In this document: piece by piece, positions 50,314 to 59,400 of the stretch
Numbering within the stretch: the first letter of the stretch is position 1
Layout of the letters: every line of letters starts with the position of its first letter
NCBI RefSeq assembly: GCF_000717345.1
Contig: NZ_JNZA01000029.1
Coordinates: 21,926 to 85,925, forward strand
DNA from: Streptomyces lydicus
GTDB taxonomy: Bacteria; Actinomycetota; Actinomycetes; Streptomycetales; Streptomycetaceae
Direction: 5' to 3'
Length of the DNA stretch: 64,000 nucleotides
Translations under genes and position numbers: made by a program
Notes under the pieces: generated by a model
Databases searched by the model: none
Seen by the model: only the letters and a program-made list of their open reading frames with translations
What the model was told of the DNA's origin: nothing

Positions 50314-51534
50314 TCAGCCCCGCGCCATCGAACTCCGCTGGCGCAGCTCGGTGAGCACGGTATCGATCAGCGGCGAGTGGTAGACATCCGCGACCAGCGC
50401 CAAGTGCTCGTATTCCGCGGCGAGTTCGGCCGGGGCCGAGCCCGTGGCGACCACCACGCTCTCGGCGGCGAGGGCGGGGACGTGGCCCACCGCGCGGTTC
50501 TCCAGCCCGCGGCGCAGCGCGGCGGCCTCGGCGACGGCCGCCAGCTGCCGCTCGTCGAGCGCCACCGCACGGGCCCGCTCGCGGGCGATGTCGACGGCGT
50601 CGGACTCCACGTGCCGGCGGATGCCGCGCTGGACGTCCCGTATCTCGGCCATCTGACGGTTGGCCCGCCACTCCAGGTCGGCGAACGGCCAGCGCACGGA
50701 CCAGGACGCGGACTCGATCGTGACCTCGGGGGCCTGCGCGGTGACGGTGCGCCAGAGCGGCGAGAGCCGGCGCAGCCGGCGCCAGGCGGCGACCCGAGGG
50801 CCGGCCGCCGGCAGCGCGAATCCGCCGAGGACCAGCAGCGCCGCGACCGAGGCGCTGAGCGGTGCCACCCCGTTGGAGAGCCACAGCGCGGGGTGGCCCG
50901 TCCAGGACAGTACGAAGCCGACGACCTTGCAGGCGCAGTAGACGAGGCCGAGCCAGCAGCCGGCGGCCAGCACCCGCAGACCGCGCGCCAGATACGTGCC
51001 ACCGAGCCGTGCGGCGTAGCGGGGGCAGAGCGCCCCGAGGCCCGCGAGGCTCGATCCGAAAATGGCCAGATACAGCACCAGGAAGAGCATGACACCGGGT
51101 GAGTCGGTGTAGGCGGTGCTGAAGTCACGGGGGTGCTCGACGGCGTCCGGCCGGCCGAGCGCGAAGCCGGTGACCGCCACCGCCCACAGCGCGGCCACCC
51201 CGGCGACCGCGGCGCGCGCCCTGGGCCGCGCGCGGGCCCGCGCCGCCGCGCCCTCGCCCGCCGTCCAGCGCAGCAGCAGCACCAGCGCGCCCGCGGCGAA
51301 GACCACGACGGAGGAGTAGAGGAAGACCATGGCCAGGTTGGCCACGCCGACCAGCCGGTCGAAGGCGCGGTAGAGGCTCGGCGCGGAGAACAGGAAGACC
51401 GTCGCGACACCGCCGGTCATCACACAGGCCAGCCCCAGGTCCGCGTTGCTGCGGTCGCGGAACCACGCGACGGACTTGTACCCGACGATCGCCCAGGCGG
51501 CCAGACCGAAGGACAGATAGAAGACGTCAAACAC
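50314..51534 (-). CDS. MAB_1171c-family putative membrane transporter
   Basis: The 406-residue protein has about seven membrane helices in the first 250 residues ('VFYLSFGLAAWAIVGYKSVAWFRD', 'LAMVFLYSSVVVFAAGALVLLL', 'LFLVLYLAIFGSSLAGL', 'LAAGCWLGLVYCACKVVGFVL'), then a cytoplasmic helical tail with 'LWRTVTAQAPEV', 'LEWRANRQMAEIRDVQRGIRRHV' and 'LALVADVYHSPLIDTVL'. This layout is typical of actinobacterial MAB_1171c proteins, of unknown function. It starts at GTG 51534 and overlaps the end of the ImmA-like gene by eight bases, the third member of a coupled trio. Confidence 0.85.
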   Translation of the reverse strand: MFDVFYLSFGLAAWAIVGYKSVAWFRDRSNADLGLACVMTGGVATVFLFSAPSLYRAFDRLVGVANLAMVFLYSSVVVFAAGALVLLLRWTAGEGAAARARARPRARAAVAGVAALWAVAVTGFALGRPDAVEHPRDFSTAYTDSPGVMLFLVLYLAIFGSSLAGLGALCPRYAARLGGTYLARGLRVLAAGCWLGLVYCACKVVGFVLSWTGHPALWLSNGVAPLSASVAALLVLGGFALPAAGPRVAAWRRLRRLSPLWRTVTAQAPEVTIESASWSVRWPFADLEWRANRQMAEIRDVQRGIRRHVESDAVDIARERARAVALDERQLAAVAEAAALRRGLENRAVGHVPALAAESVVVATGSAPAELAAEYEHLALVADVYHSPLIDTVLTELRQRSSMARG

Positions 51535-52147
51535 GCGGGCCCCCGTCCCCGGCCAGGTCCTGCCCCTCGCGTCCGTGGGCGGGGCCTCCGTCGGCGGGGT
51601 GTCCCTGCCCCCGCCGGATGTGCTGCAGCGCGGGCCCGAGCGCCGCCGCCAGCTCGGCCGCCTGCCCCTCCAGGGGGAGTTCGCGCTCGGCTGCCGAGGG
51701 GGCCACCCGTTCCATCAGCAGGGTGCCGAGCACCTCGGTCTCCCGCTCGGCGAGGTTGTCGTAACCGTGGTGCCGGGCGAAGCCCATGGTCAGCCCCATC
51801 CGCTGCATGGCGGTGGTGACGTCGACGGACGGCGTCCAGATCTTCAGCGCGTCCTCGGTGACGGCCGGGTCCTGGCCGTGCCCGAGCAGCAGATGACCGA
51901 TTTCGTGCAGCACGATGTGGGCCTGGTGCCAGGGCGAGGTCCGCAGCTCGTAGAAGATCCAGTAGGCGTCGTCGGTGACGGCGGTCATGCCCGAGACCAC
52001 CCCGCCCAGACTCATCGGCACCAGATGGACGGGCCGCCCCACCCGGGCGCCGACGATGTCGCACATTCCGCGCAGATCGGTCGCGGCAGGCAGCTGAAGT
52101 TCCTTGATGAGCCGCTTGCACCGCCTGCGTATCTGCCCCACTCGCAT
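51527..52147 (-). CDS. ImmA/IrrE-type metalloprotease-like protein
   Basis: A 206-residue protein with the zinc-protease motif 'HIVLHEIGHLLLGHG' (His81, Glu82, His85) in the context typical of ImmA/IrrE peptidases and related 'toxin-like' proteins ('MRVGQIRRRCKRLIKEL', 'GRPVHLVPM'). Such proteins often cleave a partner XRE repressor. Here an XRE regulator gene is directly upstream and overlaps or nearly overlaps this gene. ATG 52147 fits the family N-terminus; an in-frame GTG at 52228 would add 27 residues and overlap the regulator gene by eight bases. Confidence 0.8.
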   Translation of the reverse strand: MRVGQIRRRCKRLIKELQLPAATDLRGMCDIVGARVGRPVHLVPMSLGGVVSGMTAVTDDAYWIFYELRTSPWHQAHIVLHEIGHLLLGHGQDPAVTEDALKIWTPSVDVTTAMQRMGLTMGFARHHGYDNLAERETEVLGTLLMERVAPSAAERELPLEGQAAELAAALGPALQHIRRGQGHPADGGPAHGREGQDLAGDGGPRV

Positions 52148-52220
52148 GCTCGTTCCGTCCTCGTGTCCGGTCCGCTGCCAGGTGACGAAGAGCTGGTCGC
52201 GCTCAGCGGTCCGTATCGGG

Positions 52221-52709
52221 TCACTCACCGCGCCGGTCACCCCCCTGTTCCGGCGGATCGGCCGGCAGATTCATCTGCTGCCGGAACTGGGAAATGATCG
52301 TCGTCAGGCTGTCCTGCACCTCCGGCGGCAGCCCGACGGAGCGCAGCGCGATCGCCCTGACCCGCTGGTCCCGCATCGCGGCGAGGAAGCGGACCTCCTC
52401 CTCCACCCGCGCGGCCTGCGGCTGCGAGAGGTCCCCCAGCAGGTAACCCACCGGCACCGCGAAGAACTTGGCCAGCGCGCGCAGCAGTTCCGGACTCGGG
52501 TTCGCCCGCTTCCCGTTCCGCAGCATCGACAGGTACTGCTCGGTGACCTTGACCCCGCCGTACGTCTCCGCCCCGTCGCTGATCTCCTCGGCCACGAAGG
52601 CGTTGGTGTACGGCGCGCCGGGCGGATGCATGTTCGCGAAGAGGTGGTTGAGCCGCTCCGCGAGCACACTGCCCGCACCCTTGGACCGGCCGTCGCCCCC
52701 CACGCCCAT
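52221..52709 (-). CDS. EspR-like XRE family DNA-binding protein
   Basis: The 162-residue protein has the architecture of the mycobacterial nucleoid-associated regulator EspR: 'LAERLNHLFANMHPPGAPYTNAFVAEEI' then 'KVTEQYLSMLRNGKRANPSPELLRALAKFFAVPVGYLL' (HTH, about 16-92) and a C-terminal dimerisation helix pair 'EEVRFLAAMRDQRVRAIALRSVGLPPEVQDSLTTIISQFRQ'. It is first in a three-gene operon with the ImmA-like and MAB_1171c-like genes. It probably regulates its own promoter in 52710-52850. Whether the ImmA-like protein processes it is an inference. Confidence 0.88.
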   Translation of the reverse strand: MGVGGDGRSKGAGSVLAERLNHLFANMHPPGAPYTNAFVAEEISDGAETYGGVKVTEQYLSMLRNGKRANPSPELLRALAKFFAVPVGYLLGDLSQPQAARVEEEVRFLAAMRDQRVRAIALRSVGLPPEVQDSLTTIISQFRQQMNLPADPPEQGGDRRGE

Positions 52710-52916
52710 CCCCCGTCTCCCCCATCGATCAAGCCCAACGAACAGTTAAGGCCCCCGCCACTGCGTTCTTATCCTGACATGCAACGCACGCGCCGCACCA
52801 GTCCACTTACGGACAGTGAGGAGTCCCGGGCTTAACCAAGGGTTGAGTGGCGGGCCGACGGCGAGGCACCCGAAGACAGGAAGGGGGATACCGGCGAAGA
52901 AGCGGCAGCACAACGG

Positions 52917-52948
52917 AAAAGGCCGCCTCCTCTTTCGAGAAGACGGCC
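52917..52948 (-). terminator. Intrinsic terminator of the tRNA-Pro gene
   Basis: On the minus strand a 12-base-pair stem (two G-T pairs, 52948-52937 with 52932-52921) closes a GAAA tetraloop and is followed directly by TTTT (52920-52917). It lies 20 bases after the tRNA CCA end. This is one of the clearest factor-independent terminators in the window. Confidence 0.85.
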
Positions 52949-52970
52949 TCCGACCTGCGAAAGTCGCTGG

Positions 52971-53044
<74 letters not shown>

Positions 53045-53178
53045 GTGCTCGTGCCGGCCGGAATGTTCCGGCTGACCGCGCACGAGAACGATACCGCATG
53101 TCAGAGGGTGGGTGCTGCCATATTCGGGCGTCCCGGCGCGGGCGTGCGGGTGACGGGTGAGTGGCGGCCGGCCGGAGG

Positions 53179-53237
53179 ATGAGTACCCGTACTCATGCGC
53201 CGGTGTCACCGCGCGGCCACGCTACGCGCATGAGTAC
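53179..53237. promoter_or_regulatory. Three GAGTAC half-sites at the start of the YiaA-like gene
   Basis: An 18-base perfect palindrome ATGAGTAC-CC-GTACTCAT lies at 53179-53196. A third copy of the half-site, ATGAGTAC, occupies 53230-53237, and 53189-53200 is a perfect 12-base inverted match of 53226-53237. The start codon of the YiaA-like gene is inside the third half-site. This looks like an operator with three half-sites that would block translation start or transcription when bound. No adjacent regulator gene is evident. Confidence 0.45.
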
Positions 53238-53523
53238 TCCATCGATTCAGCGGCCGACGACGACGGCCTTCTTCGCGCAGGCCGCGATCTCGTTCGGGCT
53301 GTCACTGGTAGCGCTGATGATCGGGATCATCAAGCTTCCGGTGGGGCCGTGGGAGCGCGGGTTCCTCGCTCTCGGCCTGGTCTTCGTGGTGTCGTCGGCG
53401 TTCACGCTGGCCAAGTGCGTACGCGACCGGCAGGAGGTGGCGGAGGTGACGAACCGGGTGGACAAGGCGCGGATCGACAAGCTCCTCATCGAGCAGGACG
53501 TCTTCAAGCCGGGACAGCTCTGA
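53230..53523 (+). CDS. YiaA/YiaB family inner membrane protein
   Basis: The 97-residue protein has two membrane helices ('AFFAQAAISFGLSLVALMIGIIKL', about 11-34, and 'GFLALGLVFVVSSAFTLAKCVRD', about 43-65) with the intervening 'PVGPWERG', the pattern of the YiaAB two-helix domain, then a charged tail. Function is unknown. The start is uncertain: ATG 53230 begins just before the first helix, but an in-frame ATG at 53179, directly abutting GGAGG, would add 17 residues. The two candidate starts share the sequence ATGAGTAC. Confidence 0.75.
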   Translation: MSTPSIQRPTTTAFFAQAAISFGLSLVALMIGIIKLPVGPWERGFLALGLVFVVSSAFTLAKCVRDRQEVAEVTNRVDKARIDKLLIEQDVFKPGQL

Positions 53524-53566
53524 TTCCGGCCGCCGGGCCGCGGACCTCCGGGTCCCGGCCCGGCAC

Positions 53567-53597
53567 TTGACCTCAAGTGCGATTGAGGTTGCACTCT
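53567..53597 (+). promoter_or_regulatory. MerR/SoxR-type promoter of the transketolase operon
   Basis: A -35 box TTGACC at 53567-53572 overlaps a perfect dyad ACCTCAA-N6-TTGAGGT (53570-53589). A 19-base spacer leads to the -10 position CACTCT at 53592-53597. An elongated 19-base spacer filled by such a CCTCAA/TTGAGG dyad is the hallmark of promoters controlled by MerR-family regulators such as SoxR. Transcription would begin about seven bases on, at or next to the ATG at 53604, giving a leaderless message. No MerR gene lies within the window. Confidence 0.65.
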
Positions 53598-53603
53598 CGG
53601 GGC

Positions 53604-54356
53604 ATGACGAACACGACGACGGAAGCGACGCCCCCGGCACAGGCGTCCGACGGGCCGGGCGCGACCGCGGACCGGCGGCCGCACTTCGCCGAACTGCCCG
53701 GGCTGATGAGCCTGATGACGGGCGATGAGAAGCACGGCCCGGCCGCCACCTCCACGCTCGACGCCCTGTGGGTCCTCTACGACCGGGTGCTGCGGGTCTC
53801 GCCGGAGACGGTGACGGACCCCGAGCGGGACCGCTTCCTGCTCTCCAAGGGGCACGGCCCGATGGCCTACTACGCGGTGCTGGCCGCCAAGGGCTTCTTC
53901 CCGGTCGACCGGCTGCCGGGCTTCGGCTCGTACGACTCGCCGCTCGGCCACCACCCCGACCGGCTGCTGGTGCCCGGCGCCGAGATCGGCAGCGGCTCGC
54001 TGGGCCACGGACTGCCGCTGGCCGTCGGTACCGCGCTCGGGCTGCGGGCCCTGGGCCGCACCGGACCGGCCGTATGGGTGCTGATCGGCGACGCCGAGCT
54101 GGACGAGGGCAGCAATCACGAGGCACTGGCCTACGCGGGCGCCGCGGGCCTGGACCGGCTGCACACCGTGGTCATCGACAACTCCTCCGCCACCCACGGC
54201 TGGCACGGCGGGATCGCCTCCCGCTTCGAGGCCGCGGGCTGGTCCGCGGCCACCGTCGACGGCCGGGACCACGAGGCGCTGTACGCGGCGTTCGGCGCGC
54301 CGCACCCGGGCCGTCCGCACGCGGTCGTCGCCCGCGTCGAGCCCAAGAACGCCTGA
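53604..54356 (+). CDS. Transketolase, N-terminal (thiamine diphosphate binding) subunit
   Basis: A 250-residue protein equivalent to the first half of transketolase: 'DRFLLSKGHGPMAYYAVLAAKGFF' (about 80-103), 'GSGSLGHGLPLAVGTALG' and the thiamine diphosphate/Mg motif 'GDAELDEGSNHEALAYAGAAGLDRLHTVVIDN' (about 165-196), with GDA in place of GDG. It needs the C-terminal subunit encoded next. There is no ribosome binding site before ATG 53604, in line with a leaderless transcript from the MerR-type promoter. Split transketolases act on sugar phosphates or on related precursors; this one is regulated unlike a housekeeping enzyme. Confidence 0.9.
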   Translation: MTNTTTEATPPAQASDGPGATADRRPHFAELPGLMSLMTGDEKHGPAATSTLDALWVLYDRVLRVSPETVTDPERDRFLLSKGHGPMAYYAVLAAKGFFPVDRLPGFGSYDSPLGHHPDRLLVPGAEIGSGSLGHGLPLAVGTALGLRALGRTGPAVWVLIGDAELDEGSNHEALAYAGAAGLDRLHTVVIDNSSATHGWHGGIASRFEAAGWSAATVDGRDHEALYAAFGAPHPGRPHAVVARVEPKNA

Positions 54357-54393
54357 ACTTCCGCCCGGCCAATACTTCGAGAGGGTTTCAGTG

Positions 54394-55308
54394 ATGGACA
54401 CCATGCGTGAGCGCTTCGCCTCGGTCACCTCACGGCTGCTGGACGAGGATCCGCGGCTGGCGGTCGTGCTCGCCGACATCGGCGTGGACGGTTTCGCCGC
54501 GGCGGCCCGGCGGCATCCGGACCGGGTGGTGAACGTCGGCATCCGCGAGCAGCTGCTCATAGGGGTGGGCGGCGGGCTGGCGCTCACCGGGCTGCGGCCG
54601 ATCGTGCACACCTTCGCCAGCTTTCTGGTGGAGCGCCCCTTCGAGCAGGTGAAGCTGGACTTCGGCCACCAGGGCGTGGGCGGGGTGCTGGTGAGTGCCG
54701 GCGCCTCCTACGACTGGCCGAGTGGCGGCTTCACCCACATGGCGCCGGGCGATGTGGCGCTGCTGGACACCCTCGACGACTGGACCGTGCATGTGCCCGG
54801 GCACCCGGACGAGGCCGAGGCCCTGCTGCGGCACGCCGCGGCGGCCGGTGACGACCGGGTCTACGTGCGGCTGTCGGTGCAGACCAACGGTGCCCCACGG
54901 GCGGTGGACGGGGCGCGCTTCCTGCGGCTGCGGGAGGGGCGCGGCGGGGTGGTCGTCGCCGTCGGCCCCCTGCTGGACAACGTGCTCGCCGCGACCGAGG
55001 GCACGGACGTGACCGTGCTGTACGCGACGACCGTACGGCCCTTCGACGGCGAGGCGTTGCGCGCGGCGACCGGCGCGGCGGACACCTCGGACGTGGTGAT
55101 CGTGGAGCCGTATCTGGCGGGCACCTCGACGCGCTCCGCCAACGACGCGCTGGCGGACCGCCCGCACCGGGTGCTGGGGCTCGGCGTCGGACGCCGGGAG
55201 CTGCGGCGGTACGGGCAGCTCGACGAGCACCTGGCGGCGCACGGCCTGGACCCGCGCGGGCTGCGCGAGCGGATCGCCGGATTCCTGACCGCACCCGCCC
55301 GGGCGTAG
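54394..55308 (+). CDS. Transketolase, C-terminal (pyrimidine-binding) subunit
   Basis: The 304-residue protein is the second half of a split transketolase. It contains the pyrimidine-binding region with the catalytic glutamate in 'NVGIREQLLIGVGGGLALTGLRPIVHTFASFL' (about 47-78), 'GASYDWPSGGFTHMAPGDVALLDTL', and a C-terminal transketolase_C domain ('VTVLYATTVRPFDGEALR', 'VVIVEPYLAGTSTRS'). It follows the N-terminal subunit gene by 37 bases and has GAGAGGG eight bases before ATG 54394; a GTG one codon earlier is also possible. The two form an alpha2beta2-like enzyme. Confidence 0.9.
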   Translation: MDTMRERFASVTSRLLDEDPRLAVVLADIGVDGFAAAARRHPDRVVNVGIREQLLIGVGGGLALTGLRPIVHTFASFLVERPFEQVKLDFGHQGVGGVLVSAGASYDWPSGGFTHMAPGDVALLDTLDDWTVHVPGHPDEAEALLRHAAAAGDDRVYVRLSVQTNGAPRAVDGARFLRLREGRGGVVVAVGPLLDNVLAATEGTDVTVLYATTVRPFDGEALRAATGAADTSDVVIVEPYLAGTSTRSANDALADRPHRVLGLGVGRRELRRYGQLDEHLAAHGLDPRGLRERIAGFLTAPARA

Positions 55309-55339
55309 GCGGGGCGCCGGCAGCGGGGGTGCCCGGGAC

Positions 55340-55368
55340 CGGCCGCGCCGGGAGCCCGGGCGCGGCCG
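55340..55368. terminator. Hairpin between convergent transketolase and hydrolase genes
   Basis: Ten bases at 55340-55349 (CGGCCGCGCC) pair with 55359-55368 around a nine-base loop, 31 bases after the transketolase stop and 12 bases before the stop of the convergent hydrolase. Confidence 0.6.
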
Positions 55369-55380
55369 CCGGCGGCCCGG

Positions 55381-56304
55381 TCAGACGTGCTTGTCGAGCC
55401 AGGCCAGCAGGTCCTCCTGGACCTCGTCGCGGTTGGTCTCGTAGAGGATCTCGTGGCGGGCGTCCGGATAGGCCCGCCAGGTCAGCTCCCGGGCCCCCAG
55501 GTAGCGGAAGTCCTCCAGGAGTTCATGAATCAGGGTCATCCCCTGGTGACAGGGGTCCAGCTCGCCGACTGCGAGGTGGACCGGCAGTCCGCGCGGGATG
55601 CGGGCGAGGTTCTCCGGATCGTTGATCTTGCGGATGGCGCGTACCCAGTCCAGGGCGAGGCCCGCGCTGAACGGGAAGCCGCAGTCCTCGTCGGCGACGT
55701 ACGCGTCCACCTCGGCCGCGTCGCGGGACAGCCACTCGTAGCCGGTGCGGTGCGGGAAGGCGTCGTTGAAGGAGCTGAAGGTGCGCGGGATGAAGGAGGA
55801 CGGCGCGGTGCGGCCGTGCTCGGCGCTCTCCTGCTCCAGGTCGGCGACGGCGGACTCGATGTCCAGCCCGGGCAGGGTGCGGAAGGTGCCGCTGAGGATC
55901 AGTCCGGCCAGGTCGGCGCCGTACTCCTGGGCGTAGTCACGGGCCAGCATCGAGCCCATGCTGTGGCCGAGCAGGACCAGCGGGACGCCGGGGTGGGCGG
56001 CGGCCGCGTGGTTGCCGATGCCCTTCAGGTCGCTGACGATCGCCCGCCAGGCGTCCTCGCCGACCACGCCGCGGCCGCCGGTGGAGGGGGCGGTGGCGCC
56101 GTGCCCCCGGTGGTCGGAGGCGATCACGCCGTAGCCGTGACCGGCGAGGAAGCGGGCGAAGCGGTCATAGCGCCTGCCGTGCTCGGCGGCGCCGTGGGCG
56201 ATCTGGACGAGGGCGCGCGGAAGGCCGGACTCGGGGAGCCAGGTGTAGGTGGCGATCCGTGCGCCGTCCGGAGCCTGGTGGAAGTCCTGCTGCAGGGCCT
56301 GCAT
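55381..56304 (-). CDS. Alpha/beta hydrolase, monoacylglycerol lipase/lysophospholipase type
   Basis: A 307-residue serine hydrolase of the Hydrolase_4 family: 'ALVQIAHGAAEHGRRYDRFARFLAGHGYGVIASDHRGHG' (HG motif and hydrophobic N-terminal block), the nucleophile in 'LVLLGHSMGSMLARDYA' (Ser near 111), the acid in 'LAVGELDP' and His in 'AYPDARHEILYETN'. The pattern is that of monoacylglycerol lipases and lysophospholipases acting on membrane-derived lipids. ATG 56304 has GGAG eight bases upstream. It is divergent from the large amidohydrolase gene. Confidence 0.88.
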   Translation of the reverse strand: MQALQQDFHQAPDGARIATYTWLPESGLPRALVQIAHGAAEHGRRYDRFARFLAGHGYGVIASDHRGHGATAPSTGGRGVVGEDAWRAIVSDLKGIGNHAAAAHPGVPLVLLGHSMGSMLARDYAQEYGADLAGLILSGTFRTLPGLDIESAVADLEQESAEHGRTAPSSFIPRTFSSFNDAFPHRTGYEWLSRDAAEVDAYVADEDCGFPFSAGLALDWVRAIRKINDPENLARIPRGLPVHLAVGELDPCHQGMTLIHELLEDFRYLGARELTWRAYPDARHEILYETNRDEVQEDLLAWLDKHV

Positions 56305-56495
56305 GGCGTCGTCTCCTGACTGCCGGGGCGGTGGCTGACGCGGGGTCGGCGTCCACTCTTCCGCTCCGGAGGGCGGTGCGCCACGGGGCGCGCGTGACGG
56401 GGTTGACCCGCCGGCCGCGCGGCGTGACACGATCAGCCGGTTCCTACCAGCCGCCCGTGCCGCAACTCCCCTTCACAGGAGCATCGTTGGACACC

Positions 56496-59400
56496 ATGGA
56501 CCGTTGTGAGAACTCGCCCGAAGAGCCCGGCGCCACGGACTCGACCGGTGCGCCGCACCGTACGCCGCTGTCCCGCCGCCGCTTCCTTCAGGGCACCGCC
56601 TCGGCCGCCGCCGCGGCGGGACTGGCCGGCGCCACCGCCGCCTCCGCCACGGCTCAGGAGGCCGGCGGCACCGTCAGCCGGCTCTCCTTCACCGCCGCCA
56701 CAAACGGCGCGGCCTCTCTCGCACCGGCCGGCGACCGGCTCGTCGTCGAGGTCCAGAACGTGCTGTGGTCGCTGCCACGGGCCGGCGGCGACGCGGTGGC
56801 GCTGACCCCGCCCGATCTGGAACCCACCCGTCCGGTGTACTCCCCCGACGGCCGCCGCATCGCGCTGTGCGCCTACCGGGGCGGCAACTTCCACCTGTGG
56901 ACGCTCTCCCCCGACGGCTCCGGGCTCCGGCAGCTGACCGAGGGGCCCTGGGACGACCGCGGCCCCGCCTGGTCACCCGACGGGACCCGGCTCGCCTTCG
57001 CCTCCGAACGGGGCGGCGACGCGGTGACCGGCAGCCCCTACCGGATCTGGGTGCTGGAGGTGAGGACCGGCCGGCTGACCCGGGTGACCGGGCTGGCAGG
57101 CCAGGACGGTCCCCAACAGGACGGCGCCTGGGAGGACTTCGACCCCTGCTGGTCGCCGGACGGCGCACGGATCTTCTTCGTACGGGGACGGGTGGCGGGC
57201 AGCGCGCTGCTCTCCCGCACGGTCGCCTCGGTGCCGGCCGACGGTGGCGGCGCGGCGCGCGTCGAGCACACCGAGACGGCGACCGCCCAGGTGATGGTGC
57301 CGGCCGTGTCCCCGTCCGGGCGGCTGGCCTATCTGCGGACCACCGACTACCCGGGGCCCACCTGCACGCTCGTGGTGGACGGCGAGCCGGTCGCGGTGGA
57401 CGGCGATGTGGAGCCGGTGCCGCCGCGCTGGATCTCGCGGGACGCCCTGCTGCTGACCGTCGGCGGGCAGTTCCGCATCGTCCGCCCCGACGCCCCGCAG
57501 TCGGCCGAGACCATCCCGTTCACCGCGCGGCTGCCGCTGGACCGCCCCCGCTACCGGGTCAAGGACTACGGATTCGAGCGGACGGCCGAGGGCCCGGTGC
57601 GCGGGGTGCATCTGCCGGCGCTCTCCCCCGACGGCCGTCAGGTCGCCTTCGCCGCCCTCAACGCCCTCTGGCTGGCGCCCACTTCGGGCGGCGGTGCGCC
57701 ACGCCGAATCGTCCGGACCGACCCCACCCGGTACGTCCTGGCGCCCAGCTGGTCGCGCGACGGGCGGTCGCTGCTGTACGCGGACGACCGGGACGGGCTG
57801 TTCGCGGTGCGCCGCCGGGACGTGGCCTCCGGCGAGGAGACGGTGCTGGCCACCGGGGGCCGGGTGCAGCCCGCGCTGTCCCCGGACGGCGGGCGGCTGG
57901 CCGCGCTCGACATGTCGGGAAATCTCGTGGTGCGGACGCTGGCCGACGGGACGGAGCGGGTGCTCGCCGCGCCGCTGGGTGCCGGCGGGCTGCCCGGCCG
58001 CCCCAGCTGGTCGCCGGACGGCCGCCATCTGGCGTACTGCGACCGCAACCGCCTCAACCGCCGCTTCCGCGAGGGCTACAACGTCATTCGCGTCCTGGAC
58101 ACCGCGACCGGCGAGGGACGGCTGCACCCGGTCGCCGAGCACGTCTCGATCGCCGACCGCTACGACTCGGGCCCGGTGTGGTCGCCGGACGGGCGCTGGA
58201 TGGCGGTGATCGCGGAGTCCGCGCTGTGGGTGCTGCCGGTGCGGCCGGACGGCACCCCGGACGGCGCGCCGCGGCAGCTGACCGAGGAGAGCGCCGATCA
58301 CCCCTCGTGGTCCGGTGACTCGACGACGCTCCTGTACCTGTCGGCGGGCAAGCTGCGACTCATCGGGGTGGCCGGCGGCCCGGCGCGGACCGTCCCGCTC
58401 TCCCTCGGCCACCGCCCGTCCCGGGCCCGGGACACCGTCGTCCATGCGGGCAAGTTCTGGGACGGCACCGGGGACACGGTCCGCGAGGACGTCGACGTGG
58501 TGGTGCGGGACGGGCGGATCACCGCCGTCCAGCCGCATCGCGCGACGCGGACCGGTGCGGCCCGCCGGGTGGACGCCTCCGCGCGGACCGTGCTGCCCGG
58601 CCTGTGGGACGCGCACACCCACCCCTGGCAGACCACCTACGGCGGCCGGCAGACCGCTCTGCAGCTGGCGTACGGGATCACCACCGCGGTCTCCTGCGGC
58701 GGCTTCTCCTACGAGCAGGCCCGCCTCCGCGAGGCCGTGGCGGCCGGGGTGCTGGCCGGGCCGCGGCTGCTGACCTGCGGGGAGCTGCTGGACGGCGGGC
58801 GGGTCGCGTACAGCATGGGGCGGGCGCACCGTACCCGCGCGGGCCTGCGCCGGTCCCTGGAGCGCGGCGCCGCCCTGGACTGGGACTTCGTCAAGACGTA
58901 CGTACGGGCACCGGGCTGGGTGATGGCGGAGGCGGCGCGCTTTGCCCACGAGCGGCTCGGGGTGCGCGCGGGCAGCCATCTGCTCACCCCCGGGACGCAG
59001 CTCGGCCAGGACCTGACGACGCATCTCCAGGCCACCCAGCGACTGGAGTTCGGTCACGCGGTCAGCAGCTCGGGCCACGCCTACCAGGACGTGGCGGAGG
59101 TCTACACCGCCGGCGGCTTCCACCTCCTCGCGACCCCGTTCTCCGCGGCCGCGCTGCTCGGGGAGGACCCGGCGCTGGCCGACGACGTACGGGTGGCGCG
59201 GCTGATGCCGCCCTGGGACACCGCGGTCGTCCGCGAGAACGCCGGACACCGGCCGACCCAGGCGCAGCTGGCGGACATCGAGATCGAAGTCGGCGTCTAC
59301 CGCAAGGTGCTGGACGGCGGCGGGCTGGTCGCGCTGGGCACCGACCAGCCTCTGGTGCCGGTGGGCCTGGGCCTGCACCTGTGCCTGCGGGCGCTGCACC

